DNA from: Actinacidiphila sp965342175
Lineage (GTDB): Bacteria; Actinomycetota; Actinomycetes; Streptomycetales; Streptomycetaceae
DNA: 64,000 nucleotides
Assembly: GCF_965342175.1 (NCBI RefSeq)
Contig: NZ_CBDRBL010000009.1
Location: 62,001-126,000, forward strand
Direction of reading: 5' to 3'
Shown: positions 48,781-58,000 of the stretch, one piece after another
Layout of the letters: every line of letters begins with the position of its first letter
How positions within the stretch are numbered: the first letter of the stretch is position 1
Made by a program: the position numbers and the translations under genes
Notes under the pieces: generated by a model
Database searches by the model: none
The model's input: only the letters and a program-made list of their open reading frames with translations
What the model was told of the DNA's origin: nothing

Positions 48781-49163
48781 CTCTCCCCCTCGGAGTACTC
48801 CTGGTCGAGCACGGACTGGAACAACGCGGCGGCGTCCTCGCGGTCCAGCCCGGCGGTGCGCGCCCGGCGCATCCAGTCGGTCAGCTCACCCGCGAGCGGT
48901 GAGCCGGCCGGCCCGGCGCCCAGCGACCTGCGGACGAAGGTGCCCAGACCGCGGCGCGCCTCCACCAAGCCCTCGCGCTCCAGCTCGCGGTACGCCTTGA
49001 GCACGGTGTTGGGGTTGACGGCGGTCGCCTCGACGACCTCGCGGGCCGTGGGCAGCCGGTCCCCGGGCTCCAGCAGCCCCAACCGCAGCGCCTGCTTGGT
49101 CTGCTGGACGATCTGGAGGTACGTGGCGACACCGCTGCGGCGGTCGATACGGAACTCGACCAT
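48777..49163 (-). CDS. GntR family regulator, YtrA subfamily
   Basis: A 128-residue regulator with only a winged-helix domain (LPTAREVVEATAVNPNTVLKAYRELEREGLVE at about 41-72) and a short helical tail, the hallmark of the YtrA subfamily that controls adjacent ABC transporters. It begins the operon and overlaps the ATPase gene by four bases. A symmetrical operator (49174-49201) lies immediately upstream. Such repressors usually release the operon on exposure to cell-wall antibiotics or similar stress; the inducer is unknown here. Confidence 0.92.
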   Translation of the reverse strand: MVEFRIDRRSGVATYLQIVQQTKQALRLGLLEPGDRLPTAREVVEATAVNPNTVLKAYRELEREGLVEARRGLGTFVRRSLGAGPAGSPLAGELTDWMRRARTAGLDREDAAALFQSVLDQEYSEGER

Positions 49164-49173
49164 GCGGAAAACA

Positions 49174-49201
49174 CCCTTTCACTAAGCAAGTGGTGAAAGG
49201 G
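49174..49201. promoter_or_regulatory. YtrA-type operator dyad
   Basis: CCCTTTCAC (49174-49182) and GTGAAAGGG (49193-49201) are perfect 9-bp arms separated by ten bases. A nested CACT-aagca-AGTG pair lies at 49180-49192. It starts 11 bases upstream of the GntR start codon. This is the expected autoregulatory operator. Confidence 0.75.
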
Positions 49202-49829
49202 TGGGGCCTCGGATGACGCACTGTCAAGTCATCCGCGTCAGCGGGCGGACGGCGACGCATCGGTGTCGGGTGCCGAGACGGGCCACAGGACAGACGCGGT
49301 GTGCACCGACCGGGCAGGAAGCCCGCGTCGCCCTGGTGGAGCCGCCCGCCGGGCGGGCAGAGGCGCAGAGGAGCCTGCCGGGCAAGCGGCCACCCTGCGC
49401 GGCACGCATCGTGTGGACGCCGCGGCAGTGCCGCCCCGGGCCGGCGGCGAGTTCTCGGGCGGTTCTTCGCGAGGGATCCCGGCCGGGGAAGGCCGCTTCG
49501 CCCTTGCTGCGCCGCAGCGCCGCCCCCGGCGCCGCACGACGCATGCGGTGCCCGGCCGTCCGCGCCGCCCGCGCCGCCCGGCGCGGAGGACGGGGGAGCA
49601 CCCGGCGCGTGCTCATGGGCGAGCGTCCGAGGGTGTGCCGGTGAGGTGTTGAACCGGGCCGGTACACCCGCACGACCCACCGCGCCGGGACGCCGGCTCC
49701 GCAAGTGCCGCGAACCTCGTCGTGGCCGCCAGGTCGCCGCCGCTCCGCCGGAAACACCGCAGGCCCGGGTGGCCGGGGTGAGCGCGGGACGCGCGCCCAC
49801 CCCGGCCGCCCGGGCCGCGGGACGGTGTC
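49202..49829. other. Long intergenic stretch without a clear gene
   Basis: About 630 bases between the YtrA operon and glpD. All long frames translate to Arg/Ala/Gly-rich sequence. A minus-strand frame starting near 49615 (MSTRRVLPRPPRRAARAA) might encode a small basic protein, but has no ribosome site or known domain. No terminator hairpin with a long stem was noted beyond GC-rich short repeats. Confidence 0.45.
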
Positions 49830-51440
49830 TCAGTCGCGCCGGTCGGCCAGCAGCGACTCCACCCGCGCCCGTACGTCCTCGGTGTCCAGGCCGCGCACCG
49901 TCAGGGTGGTGCGACGGCGCAGCACGTCCTCCGCCGTCTGCGCCCACTCGTGGTCGCGCGCGTACACGACCTGGGCCCAGATCTCCGGACCGTCCGGGTG
50001 GATCCGCTCGCCGAGCGCCGGGTCCTCGTTGACCAGCCGGGCGATGTCGAACGACAGCGCGCCGTAGTGGGTTGCCAGATGGCGCGCCGTCAGCGGGTCG
50101 AGGCGCCGGCCCGGCTCGCGGTCCACCAGGAGCCGGTGGGCGACGGCGTTGGGGTTGGCCACGCCCGGCAGCGGGACCCGCCTGGGCAGGTGGTCCAGCG
50201 GCTCCATGTCCTCGTTCAGCGGACCGCCGGGGAGCTTGGCGAGCTTGGCCATGACGGTGCGGCCGATGTGCCGGTACGTCGTCCACTTGCCGCCCGCCAC
50301 CGACAGCATGCCGCCGCTGCCCTCCGTGACGACGGTCTCGCGCCGCGCCTTCTCCACGCCGCCGGGGCCGCCGGGCAGCACCCGCAGGCCCGCGAAGGCA
50401 TAGGTGATCAGGTCGCGGGACAGGTGCTCGTCCCGCACCGAGTGGGCGGCCTCGTCGAGGATCTGGCGGATGTCCGCCTCGGTGGCCCGCACGTCGGCAG
50501 GGTCGCCGGTGTACTCCTCGTCGGTGGTGCCCAGCAGCAGCTGGTCCTCCCAGGGCAGGGCGAAGGTGATGCGGTACTTGTCGATCGGGGTCGCCATGGC
50601 GGCCCGCCACGGGGCCTTGCGCTTGAGGACGATGTGGGCGCCCTTGGACAGCCGGATGCTGGGGGCGGCGTCCTTGTCCTCCATGCGCCGCAGGTGGTCG
50701 ACCCACGGGCCGGTCGCGTTGAGCACCAGCCGCGCGTCGACGCCGAACTCGGTGCCGTCCAGCCGGTCCCTCAGATCGGCGCCGGTGACCCGGCCGCGGG
50801 TGAAGCGCAGGCCGGTGACCTCGGCGTGGTTGAGGACGACGGCGCCCGCCTCGACGGCGGCGCGCACCGTCATCACGGCCATCCGGGAGTCGTTCATCTG
50901 GTGGTCGTAGTAGACCGCGACGGCCTTGAGGTTCTCCGTGCGCAGGGCGGGGTTGACGGCCGCCGCCCTCGCCGGGGATATCACCCTGCCGACCCCGTCG
51001 CCGAAGGCGGACAGCGCCGAGTAGGCGAAGACGCCCGCCCCGAGCTTGGCGGCGCCGACCGGGCCGCCCCGGTAGACCGGCAGGTGGAAGGTGAGCGGGT
51101 TGACCAGGTGCGGAGCCACGTCCCTGGCCAGCACCCGCCGTTCCATGTGGTTCTCCGCCACCAGCTTGACCGCGCCGGTCTGCAGATAGCGCAGACCGCC
51201 GTGGACGAGCTTGGAGGAGGCGGAGCTGGTGGCGCCGGCGAAGTCGCCGGCGTCCACCATCGCGACCCGCAGCCCCGACTGCGCGGCGTGCCATGCCACG
51301 GAGGTGCCCAGGATGCCGCCGCCGATGACCAGCAGGTCGTAGGTGGCGCCTCTCAGCAGTTCCCGGGTCTCGGCGCGGCCCGGGTTGCGGCCGGCGGTCG
51401 GATGCGTCCCGAGAGCCGGGACGTGCTGCGGGGTGCTCAT
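49830..51440 (-). CDS. glpD: Aerobic glycerol-3-phosphate dehydrogenase
   Basis: This 536-residue FAD enzyme has the dinucleotide fold YDLLVIGGGILGTSVAWHAA, VDAGDFAGATSSASSKLVHGGLRYL (FAD and substrate contacts), and the GlpD core through KGAHIVLKRKAPW and YTGDPADVRATEADI. A C-terminal cap follows. It oxidises glycerol-3-phosphate to dihydroxyacetone phosphate at the membrane, feeding electrons to menaquinone. It is the third gene after glpF and glpK, seven bases from glpK, forming the gyl operon. Start ATG 51440. Confidence 0.95.
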   Translation of the reverse strand: MSTPQHVPALGTHPTAGRNPGRAETRELLRGATYDLLVIGGGILGTSVAWHAAQSGLRVAMVDAGDFAGATSSASSKLVHGGLRYLQTGAVKLVAENHMERRVLARDVAPHLVNPLTFHLPVYRGGPVGAAKLGAGVFAYSALSAFGDGVGRVISPARAAAVNPALRTENLKAVAVYYDHQMNDSRMAVMTVRAAVEAGAVVLNHAEVTGLRFTRGRVTGADLRDRLDGTEFGVDARLVLNATGPWVDHLRRMEDKDAAPSIRLSKGAHIVLKRKAPWRAAMATPIDKYRITFALPWEDQLLLGTTDEEYTGDPADVRATEADIRQILDEAAHSVRDEHLSRDLITYAFAGLRVLPGGPGGVEKARRETVVTEGSGGMLSVAGGKWTTYRHIGRTVMAKLAKLPGGPLNEDMEPLDHLPRRVPLPGVANPNAVAHRLLVDREPGRRLDPLTARHLATHYGALSFDIARLVNEDPALGERIHPDGPEIWAQVVYARDHEWAQTAEDVLRRRTTLTVRGLDTEDVRARVESLLADRRD

Positions 51441-51447
51441 GATCGGT

Positions 51448-52974
51448 TCACTTCTCCTCTTCGATCCAGCCCATGGTCCGCTCGACGGCCTTGAGCCAGT
51501 CCTTGTACTCGCGGTCGCGGACCTCGGCGTCCATGCGGGGGGTCCACTCGGCGGCCCGGCGCCAGTTGGCGCGCAGCTCGTCGGTGTCCTGCCAGAAGCC
51601 CACCGCGAGGCCGGCCGCGTAGGCGGCGCCCAGGCAGGTGGTCTCGGCGACCAGCGGGCGCACGACCGGGGCGTCCAGGAAGTCGGCGAGGGTCTGCATC
51701 AGCAGGTTGTTCGCGGTCATGCCGCCGTCGACCTTGAGCGCGGTGAGTTCCACGCCCGAGTCCTTGGTCATGGCGTCGACGATCTCCCGGGTCTGCCAGG
51801 CGGTCGCCTCCAGCACGGCGCGGGCGATGTGGGCCTTGGTGACGTAGCGGGTGAGGCCGGCGATCACACCGCGGGCGTCGGAGCGCCAGTACGGGGCGAA
51901 CAGACCGGAGAAGGCGGGCACGAAGTAGGCGCCGCCGTTGTCCTCCACGGACAGGGCGAGGGTCTCGATCTCGGCCGCGGTCTTGATCAGGCCCATCTGG
52001 TCGCGCATCCACTGCACCAGCGAACCGGTGACCGCGATCGAGCCCTCCAGTGCGTACACCGGCTTCTGGTCGCCGATGCGGTAGCCGACGGTGGTGATCA
52101 GGCCGTTGTAGCTGTTGATCGGCTTCTCGCCGGTGTTCATCAGCAGGAAGGTGCCGGTGCCGTAGGTGGACTTGGCCTCGCCCTCGGAGTAGCAGGTCTG
52201 GCCGAACAGGGCCGCCTGCTGGTCGCCGAGCGCGGAGGCGACCGGCACACCGGCCAGGGCGCCGGAGGCGGCGGAGCCGTACACCTCGGCCGAGGAGCGG
52301 ATCTCCGGCAGCACCGCCGCGGGGACCTCCATCGACTGGAGGATCTTCTCGTCCCAGTCGAGGGTGTGCAGGTTCATCAGCAGGGTGCGGGAGGCGTTGG
52401 TCACGTCGGTGACGTGCCGTCCGCCGTTCACACCGCCGGTGAGGTTCCAGATCACCCAGCTGTCCATGGTGCCGAAGAGGATCTCCCCGGCCTCGGCGCG
52501 CTCGCGCAGGCCCTCGACGTTGTCGAGCAGCCAGCGGATCTTCGGCCCGGCGAAGTAGGACGCCAGCGGCAGTCCGGTCTCCCGGCGGAAACGGTCCTGC
52601 CCGACGTTGCGGCCGAGCTCCTTGCACAGGACGTCGGTACGGGTGTCCTGCCAGACCAGGGCGTTGTGCACCGGCTCGCCGGTGTTCTTGTCCCACAGGA
52701 CGGTGGTCTCGCGCTGGTTGGTGATGCCGATCGCCTTGACGTCGGCGGAGGTGATGCCGGCCTTGCGGACGGCCTCCTCGACGACCTCCTGCACGTTCGT
52801 CCAGATCTCGGCCGCGTCGTGCTCGACCCACCCCGGCTTGGGGAAGATCTGCTCGTGCTCCTTCTGGCCGACGGAGACGATCCGGCCGTCCTTGTCGAAG
52901 ATGATGCAGCGCGAGGACGTGGTGCCCTGGTCGATGGCCGCGATGAACGGGCCTGCGGTGTGGGCGTCGGTCAC
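51448..52974 (-). CDS. glpK: Glycerol kinase
   Basis: This 508-residue FGGY-family kinase has FIAAIDQGTTSSRCIIFD (ATP-binding start), the glycerol-binding GITNQRETTVLWD, ALVWQDTRTD, YGTGTFLLMNTG, and VDGGMTANNLLMQTLADFLD. It phosphorylates glycerol to glycerol-3-phosphate. The GTG at 52974 (VTDAHTAGPF) follows gaggagcacacc. It lies 41 bases after glpF and seven before glpD in the GylR-controlled operon. Length and motifs match canonical GlpK. Confidence 0.96.
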   Translation of the reverse strand: MTDAHTAGPFIAAIDQGTTSSRCIIFDKDGRIVSVGQKEHEQIFPKPGWVEHDAAEIWTNVQEVVEEAVRKAGITSADVKAIGITNQRETTVLWDKNTGEPVHNALVWQDTRTDVLCKELGRNVGQDRFRRETGLPLASYFAGPKIRWLLDNVEGLRERAEAGEILFGTMDSWVIWNLTGGVNGGRHVTDVTNASRTLLMNLHTLDWDEKILQSMEVPAAVLPEIRSSAEVYGSAASGALAGVPVASALGDQQAALFGQTCYSEGEAKSTYGTGTFLLMNTGEKPINSYNGLITTVGYRIGDQKPVYALEGSIAVTGSLVQWMRDQMGLIKTAAEIETLALSVEDNGGAYFVPAFSGLFAPYWRSDARGVIAGLTRYVTKAHIARAVLEATAWQTREIVDAMTKDSGVELTALKVDGGMTANNLLMQTLADFLDAPVVRPLVAETTCLGAAYAAGLAVGFWQDTDELRANWRRAAEWTPRMDAEVRDREYKDWLKAVERTMGWIEEEK

Positions 52975-53015
52975 GGTGTGCTCCTCGGGTCCTTGGGTTG
53001 TCGGGGGCTGCGTGC

Positions 53016-53798
53016 TCAGAAAGCGAGCTTGTAGAGGCCGGCCGCGAGGACCGAACCGACGATCGGGCCGACGACGGGTATCCAGGCGTAGCGCCAGTCG
53101 GAGCCGCCCTTGTTCGGCAGCGGCAGCAGGGCGTGCACGATGCGGGGACCGAGGTCGCGTGCGGGGTTGATGGCGTATCCGGTCGGCCCGCCGAGCGAGA
53201 GGCCGATGCCGACCACGACCAGGGCGACCATCAGGGTGCCGGTACCGGAGACGGCGAGGCCCTTGGTGAGGCCGAGGGTGAGGATGAACAGCACCAGGAC
53301 GAAGGTGCCGATGATCTCCGTGGCGAGGTTCTGCGCGACGTTGCGGATCTCGGGACCGGTGGAGAAGACGCCCAGCACCGGGCCGGGACCCGTGGTCTGC
53401 TTCTCGGCCACCGCGGTGGCCTGCGCCCCGGGACCGCCGGTGATCTCGGCATCGGTCAGGTGGGCCTGGAACTGGCCGTAGTAGGCGATCCAGACCAGGA
53501 CCGCGCCGATCATCGCGCCGAGCAGCTGGCCGGCCAGGTACACCGGGACCTGGCTCCACTCGCCGCTGTCGATCGCGAGACCGATCGTGACGGCGGGGTT
53601 CAGTTGGGCGCCGGAGAGGGAACCGGAGATGTAGGCGCCGGCCAGGACCGCGAGGCCCCAGCCGAAGGCGATGGCCACCCAGCCGGCGTTGCGGGCCTTG
53701 GACTTCTTGAGGGTGACAGCCGCGCAGACGCCGCCGCCGAGGATGATCAGTACAGCGGTACCGATGGTCTCGCCGATGAAGATGTGGTCGCTGGACAC
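53016..53798 (-). CDS. glpF: Glycerol uptake facilitator (aquaglyceroporin)
   Basis: This 260-residue MIP-family channel has six membrane segments and two NPA motifs: QLNPAVTIGLAID and AINPARDLGPRI. It allows passive glycerol entry, which GlpK then traps. A loop of about 45 residues with QATAVAEKQTTGPGP lies between segments 3 and 4 and is longer than in E. coli GlpF. The GTG at 53798 (VSSDHIFIGETIG) follows aaggag at the right spacing. It is the first structural gene of the gyl operon, with a GylR box upstream. Confidence 0.94.
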   Translation of the reverse strand: MSSDHIFIGETIGTAVLIILGGGVCAAVTLKKSKARNAGWVAIAFGWGLAVLAGAYISGSLSGAQLNPAVTIGLAIDSGEWSQVPVYLAGQLLGAMIGAVLVWIAYYGQFQAHLTDAEITGGPGAQATAVAEKQTTGPGPVLGVFSTGPEIRNVAQNLATEIIGTFVLVLFILTLGLTKGLAVSGTGTLMVALVVVGIGLSLGGPTGYAINPARDLGPRIVHALLPLPNKGGSDWRYAWIPVVGPIVGSVLAAGLYKLAF

Positions 53799-53926
53799 TC
53801 GCGACTCCTTTGTCCTTCGTCCAGAGGAAGGCGGACTCCGGTCCCGTTCCGGAGTCCGCAGGCCTGTCACCAGGCACTCGCCGGTCCCACGGTGGCGATC
53901 ACCTTACCGACTCCGTCGGCTGGTGT

Positions 53927-53945
53927 TCGACAATGTCGACCGTTG
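53927..53945. promoter_or_regulatory. Candidate GylR box A, upstream of glpF
   Basis: TCGACAATGTCGACCGTTG lies 129 bases before the glpF start. It shares 15 of 19 positions with box B at 54840-54858 in front of gylR, giving TCGACAATG-nn-GA-n-CG-n-TG. It contains a perfect TCGAC-AAT-GTCGA palindrome. Its presence at both gyl promoters indicates GylR binding. Confidence 0.7.
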
Positions 53946-54039
53946 AACGTGAGTGTTCACCTGCTGGACGGGCCAGTCAAGGGCTCGGCGGGTTTCGGAA
54001 AGGTCTCCGGCCCGGTGTCCGGACCGTGTCCCGCCGGCG

Positions 54040-54804
54040 TCAGAAGCGCCCGGCGCCCAAATCGCGGGAGACCGCCCTGGCGCAGTCCCGCACCGCGGCG
54101 ACCAGCTGCGGCCGGATCTCCCCGTCCACGCAGACCCGTTCGACCGCGCCGGTGACGGCCACCGCCCCCACGGGCATGCGGTGCCGGTCGTGGACGGGGG
54201 CGGCGATCGAGGCCACGCCGTCCCAGGTCTCCTCCAGGTCGGCGGCCCAGCCGCGGGCGCGCGTCAGATCCAGCACCCCCTCGAGGGCCGCGTCCTCGGT
54301 GACGGTGCGCGCGGTCAGCGGCTCGCGCGTCATCTCGGTCACCTCACTGTGCGCCACCGGGTCGAAGGCCGACAGCACCTTGCCCAGCGCGCTGCTGTGC
54401 AGCGGGTGCATGGCGCCGACCTCCAGCACCTGACGGCTGTCGTCGGGGCGGAAGACGTGGTGGACGATGAGCACCCCCTGCTGGTGCAGCACACCCAGGT
54501 AGACGGCCTCGCCGCTGGAGCGCGCCAGGTCGTCGGTCCACACCAGGGCGCGGGCCCGCAGCTCGTGGACGTCCAGATAGCTGTTGCCGAGCCGCAGCAG
54601 CTCGGCCCCCAGCTGGTAGCGGCCGGACACCGGGTCCTGCTCGACGAAGCCCTCCTGCTGCAGCGTGCGCAGGATGCCGTGCGCGGTGCCCTTCGCCAGA
54701 CCCAGGGAGGAGGCCACGTCCGACAGGCCGAGCCTGCGCTCACCGCCGGCCAGCAGGCGCAGGATCGCGGCCGCCCTGGCGAGCGACTGGATGGGACCTG
54801 GCAT
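54040..54804 (-). CDS. gylR: IclR family glycerol operon regulator GylR
   Basis: This 254-residue IclR-family regulator has an N-terminal winged helix (LGLSDVASSLGLAKGTAHGILRTLQQEGFV at about 25-55) and a C-terminal effector domain (HVFRPDDSRQVLEVGAMHPL, DGVASIAAPVHDRHRMPVGAVAVTG). It matches Streptomyces GylR, which controls glycerol catabolism in response to glycerol-3-phosphate. The ATG at 54804 follows GGAGGGG. It precedes glpF on the same strand by about 240 bases, and both promoters carry the same box. Confidence 0.92.
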   Translation of the reverse strand: MPGPIQSLARAAAILRLLAGGERRLGLSDVASSLGLAKGTAHGILRTLQQEGFVEQDPVSGRYQLGAELLRLGNSYLDVHELRARALVWTDDLARSSGEAVYLGVLHQQGVLIVHHVFRPDDSRQVLEVGAMHPLHSSALGKVLSAFDPVAHSEVTEMTREPLTARTVTEDAALEGVLDLTRARGWAADLEETWDGVASIAAPVHDRHRMPVGAVAVTGAVERVCVDGEIRPQLVAAVRDCARAVSRDLGAGRF

Positions 54805-54839
54805 GAACACCCCTCCGTTAGGAACGATCGCGAGCAGAG

Positions 54840-54858
54840 TCGACAATGCTGAACGATG
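54840..54858. promoter_or_regulatory. Candidate GylR box B, upstream of gylR
   Basis: TCGACAATGCTGAACGATG, in the same orientation as box A, lies about 36 bases before the gylR start. Further ACGATG-like units follow at ten-base steps (about 54863-54868). It predicts autoregulation of gylR. Confidence 0.65.
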
Positions 54859-55025
54859 TCAGACGATGCCGACCGTCATCATCCCAGAGGAGAGTGTGGC
54901 ACCGGCGTCCGCCCCTCGGAACGCCCCGCGGCGGATTCCGGGGTCGCGGCTACGCTGGCCTGGTGTGGACCGGCAGGACCGGCACACACCAAGCCGACAG
55001 CCGTCGCACTCCAGGGAGCACACCC

Positions 55026-58000
55026 ATGGCCCAGCCGTCCCTTCCGTCCACGAGCAGTGCCCGCGCCGCAGCACTGCGTCAGGCCCTGGCCACCCGGGTG
55101 GTCGTCGCAGACGGGGCGATGGGCACGATGCTCCAGGCGCAGGACCCCACGCTGGAGGACTTCCAGGGACACGAGGGCTGCAACGAGATCCTCAACGTCT
55201 CCCGCCCCGACATCGTCGCCTCCGTCCACCGCGAGTACTTCGCCGTCGGAGTGGACTGCGTGGAGACCAACACCTTCGGCGCCAACCTCTCCGCCCTCGG
55301 CGAGTACGACATCGCCGACCGCATCTTCGAGCTGTCCGAGGCCGGCGCCCGCATCGCCCGCGAGGTCGCCGACGAGTTCTCCGCGGAGGACGGCCGGCTG
55401 CGCTGGGTCATCGGCTCCATCGGGCCCGGCACCAAGCTGCCGACGCTCGGTCACGTCGACTACGCCGCACTCCAGGAGGGCTTCCGGCGCAACGCGGCCG
55501 GACTCGTCTCCGGCGGCGCCGACGCCCTGCTCGTCGAGACCTGCCAGGACCTGCTGCAGATCAAGGCCGCCGTGCTCGGCACCAAGCAGGCCCTCACCGA
55601 GGCCGGACTCGACCTGCCGCTCTTCGTCCAGGTCGCCGTGGAGACCACCGGCACCATGCTGCTGGGCTCCGAGATCGGCGCCGCGCTCACCGCGCTGGAG
55701 CCGCTCGGCATCGACACGATCGGCCTGAACTGCTCCACCGGCCCCGCTGAGATGAGCGAGCACCTGCGCTACCTCGCCCGCCACGCGCGGGTCGCCCTGT
55801 CCTGCATGCCGAACGCGGGACTGCCCGTCCTCGGCAAGGACGGCGCCCACTTCCCCCTCGACCCGCAGGGCCTCGCCGACGCACAGGAAGCCTTCGTCCG
55901 CGAGTACGGTCTCTCCCTGGTCGGCGGCTGCTGCGGCACCACCCCCGAGCACCTGCGCCAGGTCGTCGAGCGCGTCCGCGGCCGCGAGATCACCCCCCGG
56001 ACGCCGCACCCCGAGCCGGGCGCCTCCTCGCTCTACCAGACCGTCCCCTTCCGCCAGGACACCTCCTACCTGGCCATCGGCGAGCGCACCAACGCCAACG
56101 GCTCCAAGAAGTTCCGCGAGGCCATGCTGGACGGCCGCTGGGACGACTGCGTGGAGATGGCCCGCGAGCAGATCCGCGAGGGCGCCCACCTGCTCGACCT
56201 GTGTGTCGACTACGTCGGCCGGGACGGCGTCGCCGACATGAAGGAGATCGCCGGACGCCTGGCCACCGCGTCCACCCTGCCGATCGTGCTGGACTCCACC
56301 GAGCCCGAGGTGCTCCGTGCCGGCCTGGAGAAGCTCGGCGGCCGAGCCGTGATCAACTCCGTCAACTACGAGGACGGCGACGGCCCCGACTCCCGCTTCG
56401 CCCGCACCGCCCGGCTCGCCGTGGAACACGGTGCGGCGCTGATCGCCCTCACCATCGACGAGGAGGGCCAGGCCCGCACCCCCGAGACCAAGGTGGCCGT
56501 GGCCGAACGCCTCATCGCCGACCTGACCGGGAACTGGGGCATCGCCGAGAGCGACATCATCGTCGACTGCCTGACCTTCACCATCGCCACGGGGCAGGAG
56601 GAGTCCCGCAAGGACGGCATCGCCACCATCGAGGCGATCCGCGAGCTCAAGCGCCGCCACCCGGACGTGCAGACCACACTGGGCCTGTCCAACATCTCCT
56701 TCGGCCTCAACCCGGCCGCCCGCATGGTGCTGAACTCGGTCTTCCTGCACGAGTGCGTCACGGCCGGCCTGGACTCGGCGATCGTGCACGCCGCCAAGAT
56801 CCTACCGATCGCGCGCATCCCCGAGGAGCAGCGGGAGGTCGCCCTGGACCTGGTGTACGACCGGCGCCGCGAGGGCTACGACCCGCTGCAGCGCTTCCTC
56901 GAGCTGTTCGAGGGCGTCGACACCAAGTCCGTCAAGGCCGGCCGCGCCGAGGAACTGGCCGCGCTGCCGCTGGAGGAGCGCCTGCGGCGGCGCATCATCG
57001 ACGGCGAGAAGAACGGGCTGGAGGCCGACCTGGACGAGGCCCTGGCCTCGCGGCCGGCCCTCGACATCGTCAACGACACCCTGCTGGAGGGTATGAAGGT
57101 CGTCGGCGAGCTGTTCGGCTCCGGCCAGATGCAGCTGCCGTTCGTCCTGCAGTCGGCCGAGGTGATGAAGACCGCGGTCGCCCACCTCGAACCGCACATG
57201 GAGAAGTCCGACGCCTCCGGCAAGGGCACCATCGTGCTGGCCACCGTCCGCGGCGACGTCCACGACATCGGCAAGAACCTCGTCGACATCATCCTGTCCA
57301 ACAACGGCTACAACGTCGTCAACCTCGGCATCAAGCAGCCCGTCTCGGCGATCCTGGACGCCGCGCACGAGCACTCCGCCGACGTCATCGGGATGTCCGG
57401 CCTGCTGGTGAAGTCCACGGTGATCATGAAGGAGAACCTGGAGGAGCTGAACCAGCGCGGCCTCGCCGCCAGCTATCCCGTCATCCTCGGCGGCGCCGCG
57501 CTCACCCGGGCCTACGTCGAGCAGGATCTCCACGAGCTCTACCAGGGCGAGGTCCGCTACGCCCGCGACGCCTTCGAGGGACTGCGCCTGATGGACGCCC
57601 TCATCGCCGTCAAGCGCGGCGTGCCCGGCGCCACCCTCCCCGAGCTGAAGCAGCGGCGTGTGGCCGCCCGCCAGGGCGTCGTGCCGGAGCCCGAGGAGAA
57701 CCGGGGCCAGATCCGCTCCGACGTCGCCGTCGACAACCCGGTGCCCACCCCGCCGTTCTGGGGCTCCCGTATCGTCAAGGGCATCCCGCTCAAGGACTAC
57801 GCGTCCTGGCTGGACGAGGGCGCCCTCTTCAAGGGCCAGTGGGGGCTGAAGCAGGCCCGTACCGGCGGCCCGACGTACGAGGAACTGGCGGAGACCGAGG
57901 GCCGTCCGCGGCTGCGCGGGCTGCTGGACCGCCTGCAGAGCGAGGGGCTCCTCGAGGCCGCCGTCGTCCACGGCTACTTCCCCTGCGTCTCCAAGGGCGA

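Noticed and set aside
49224..49757. Small basic protein in the gap before glpD
   Set aside because: The frame is Arg/Ala-rich with no ribosome site, domain or codon pattern distinguishing it from noise.
54859..55025. Cobalamin or SAH riboswitch in front of metH
   Set aside because: No recognisable B12 box or SAH-riboswitch core could be read in the 220-base region; the short leader fits an ordinary promoter.
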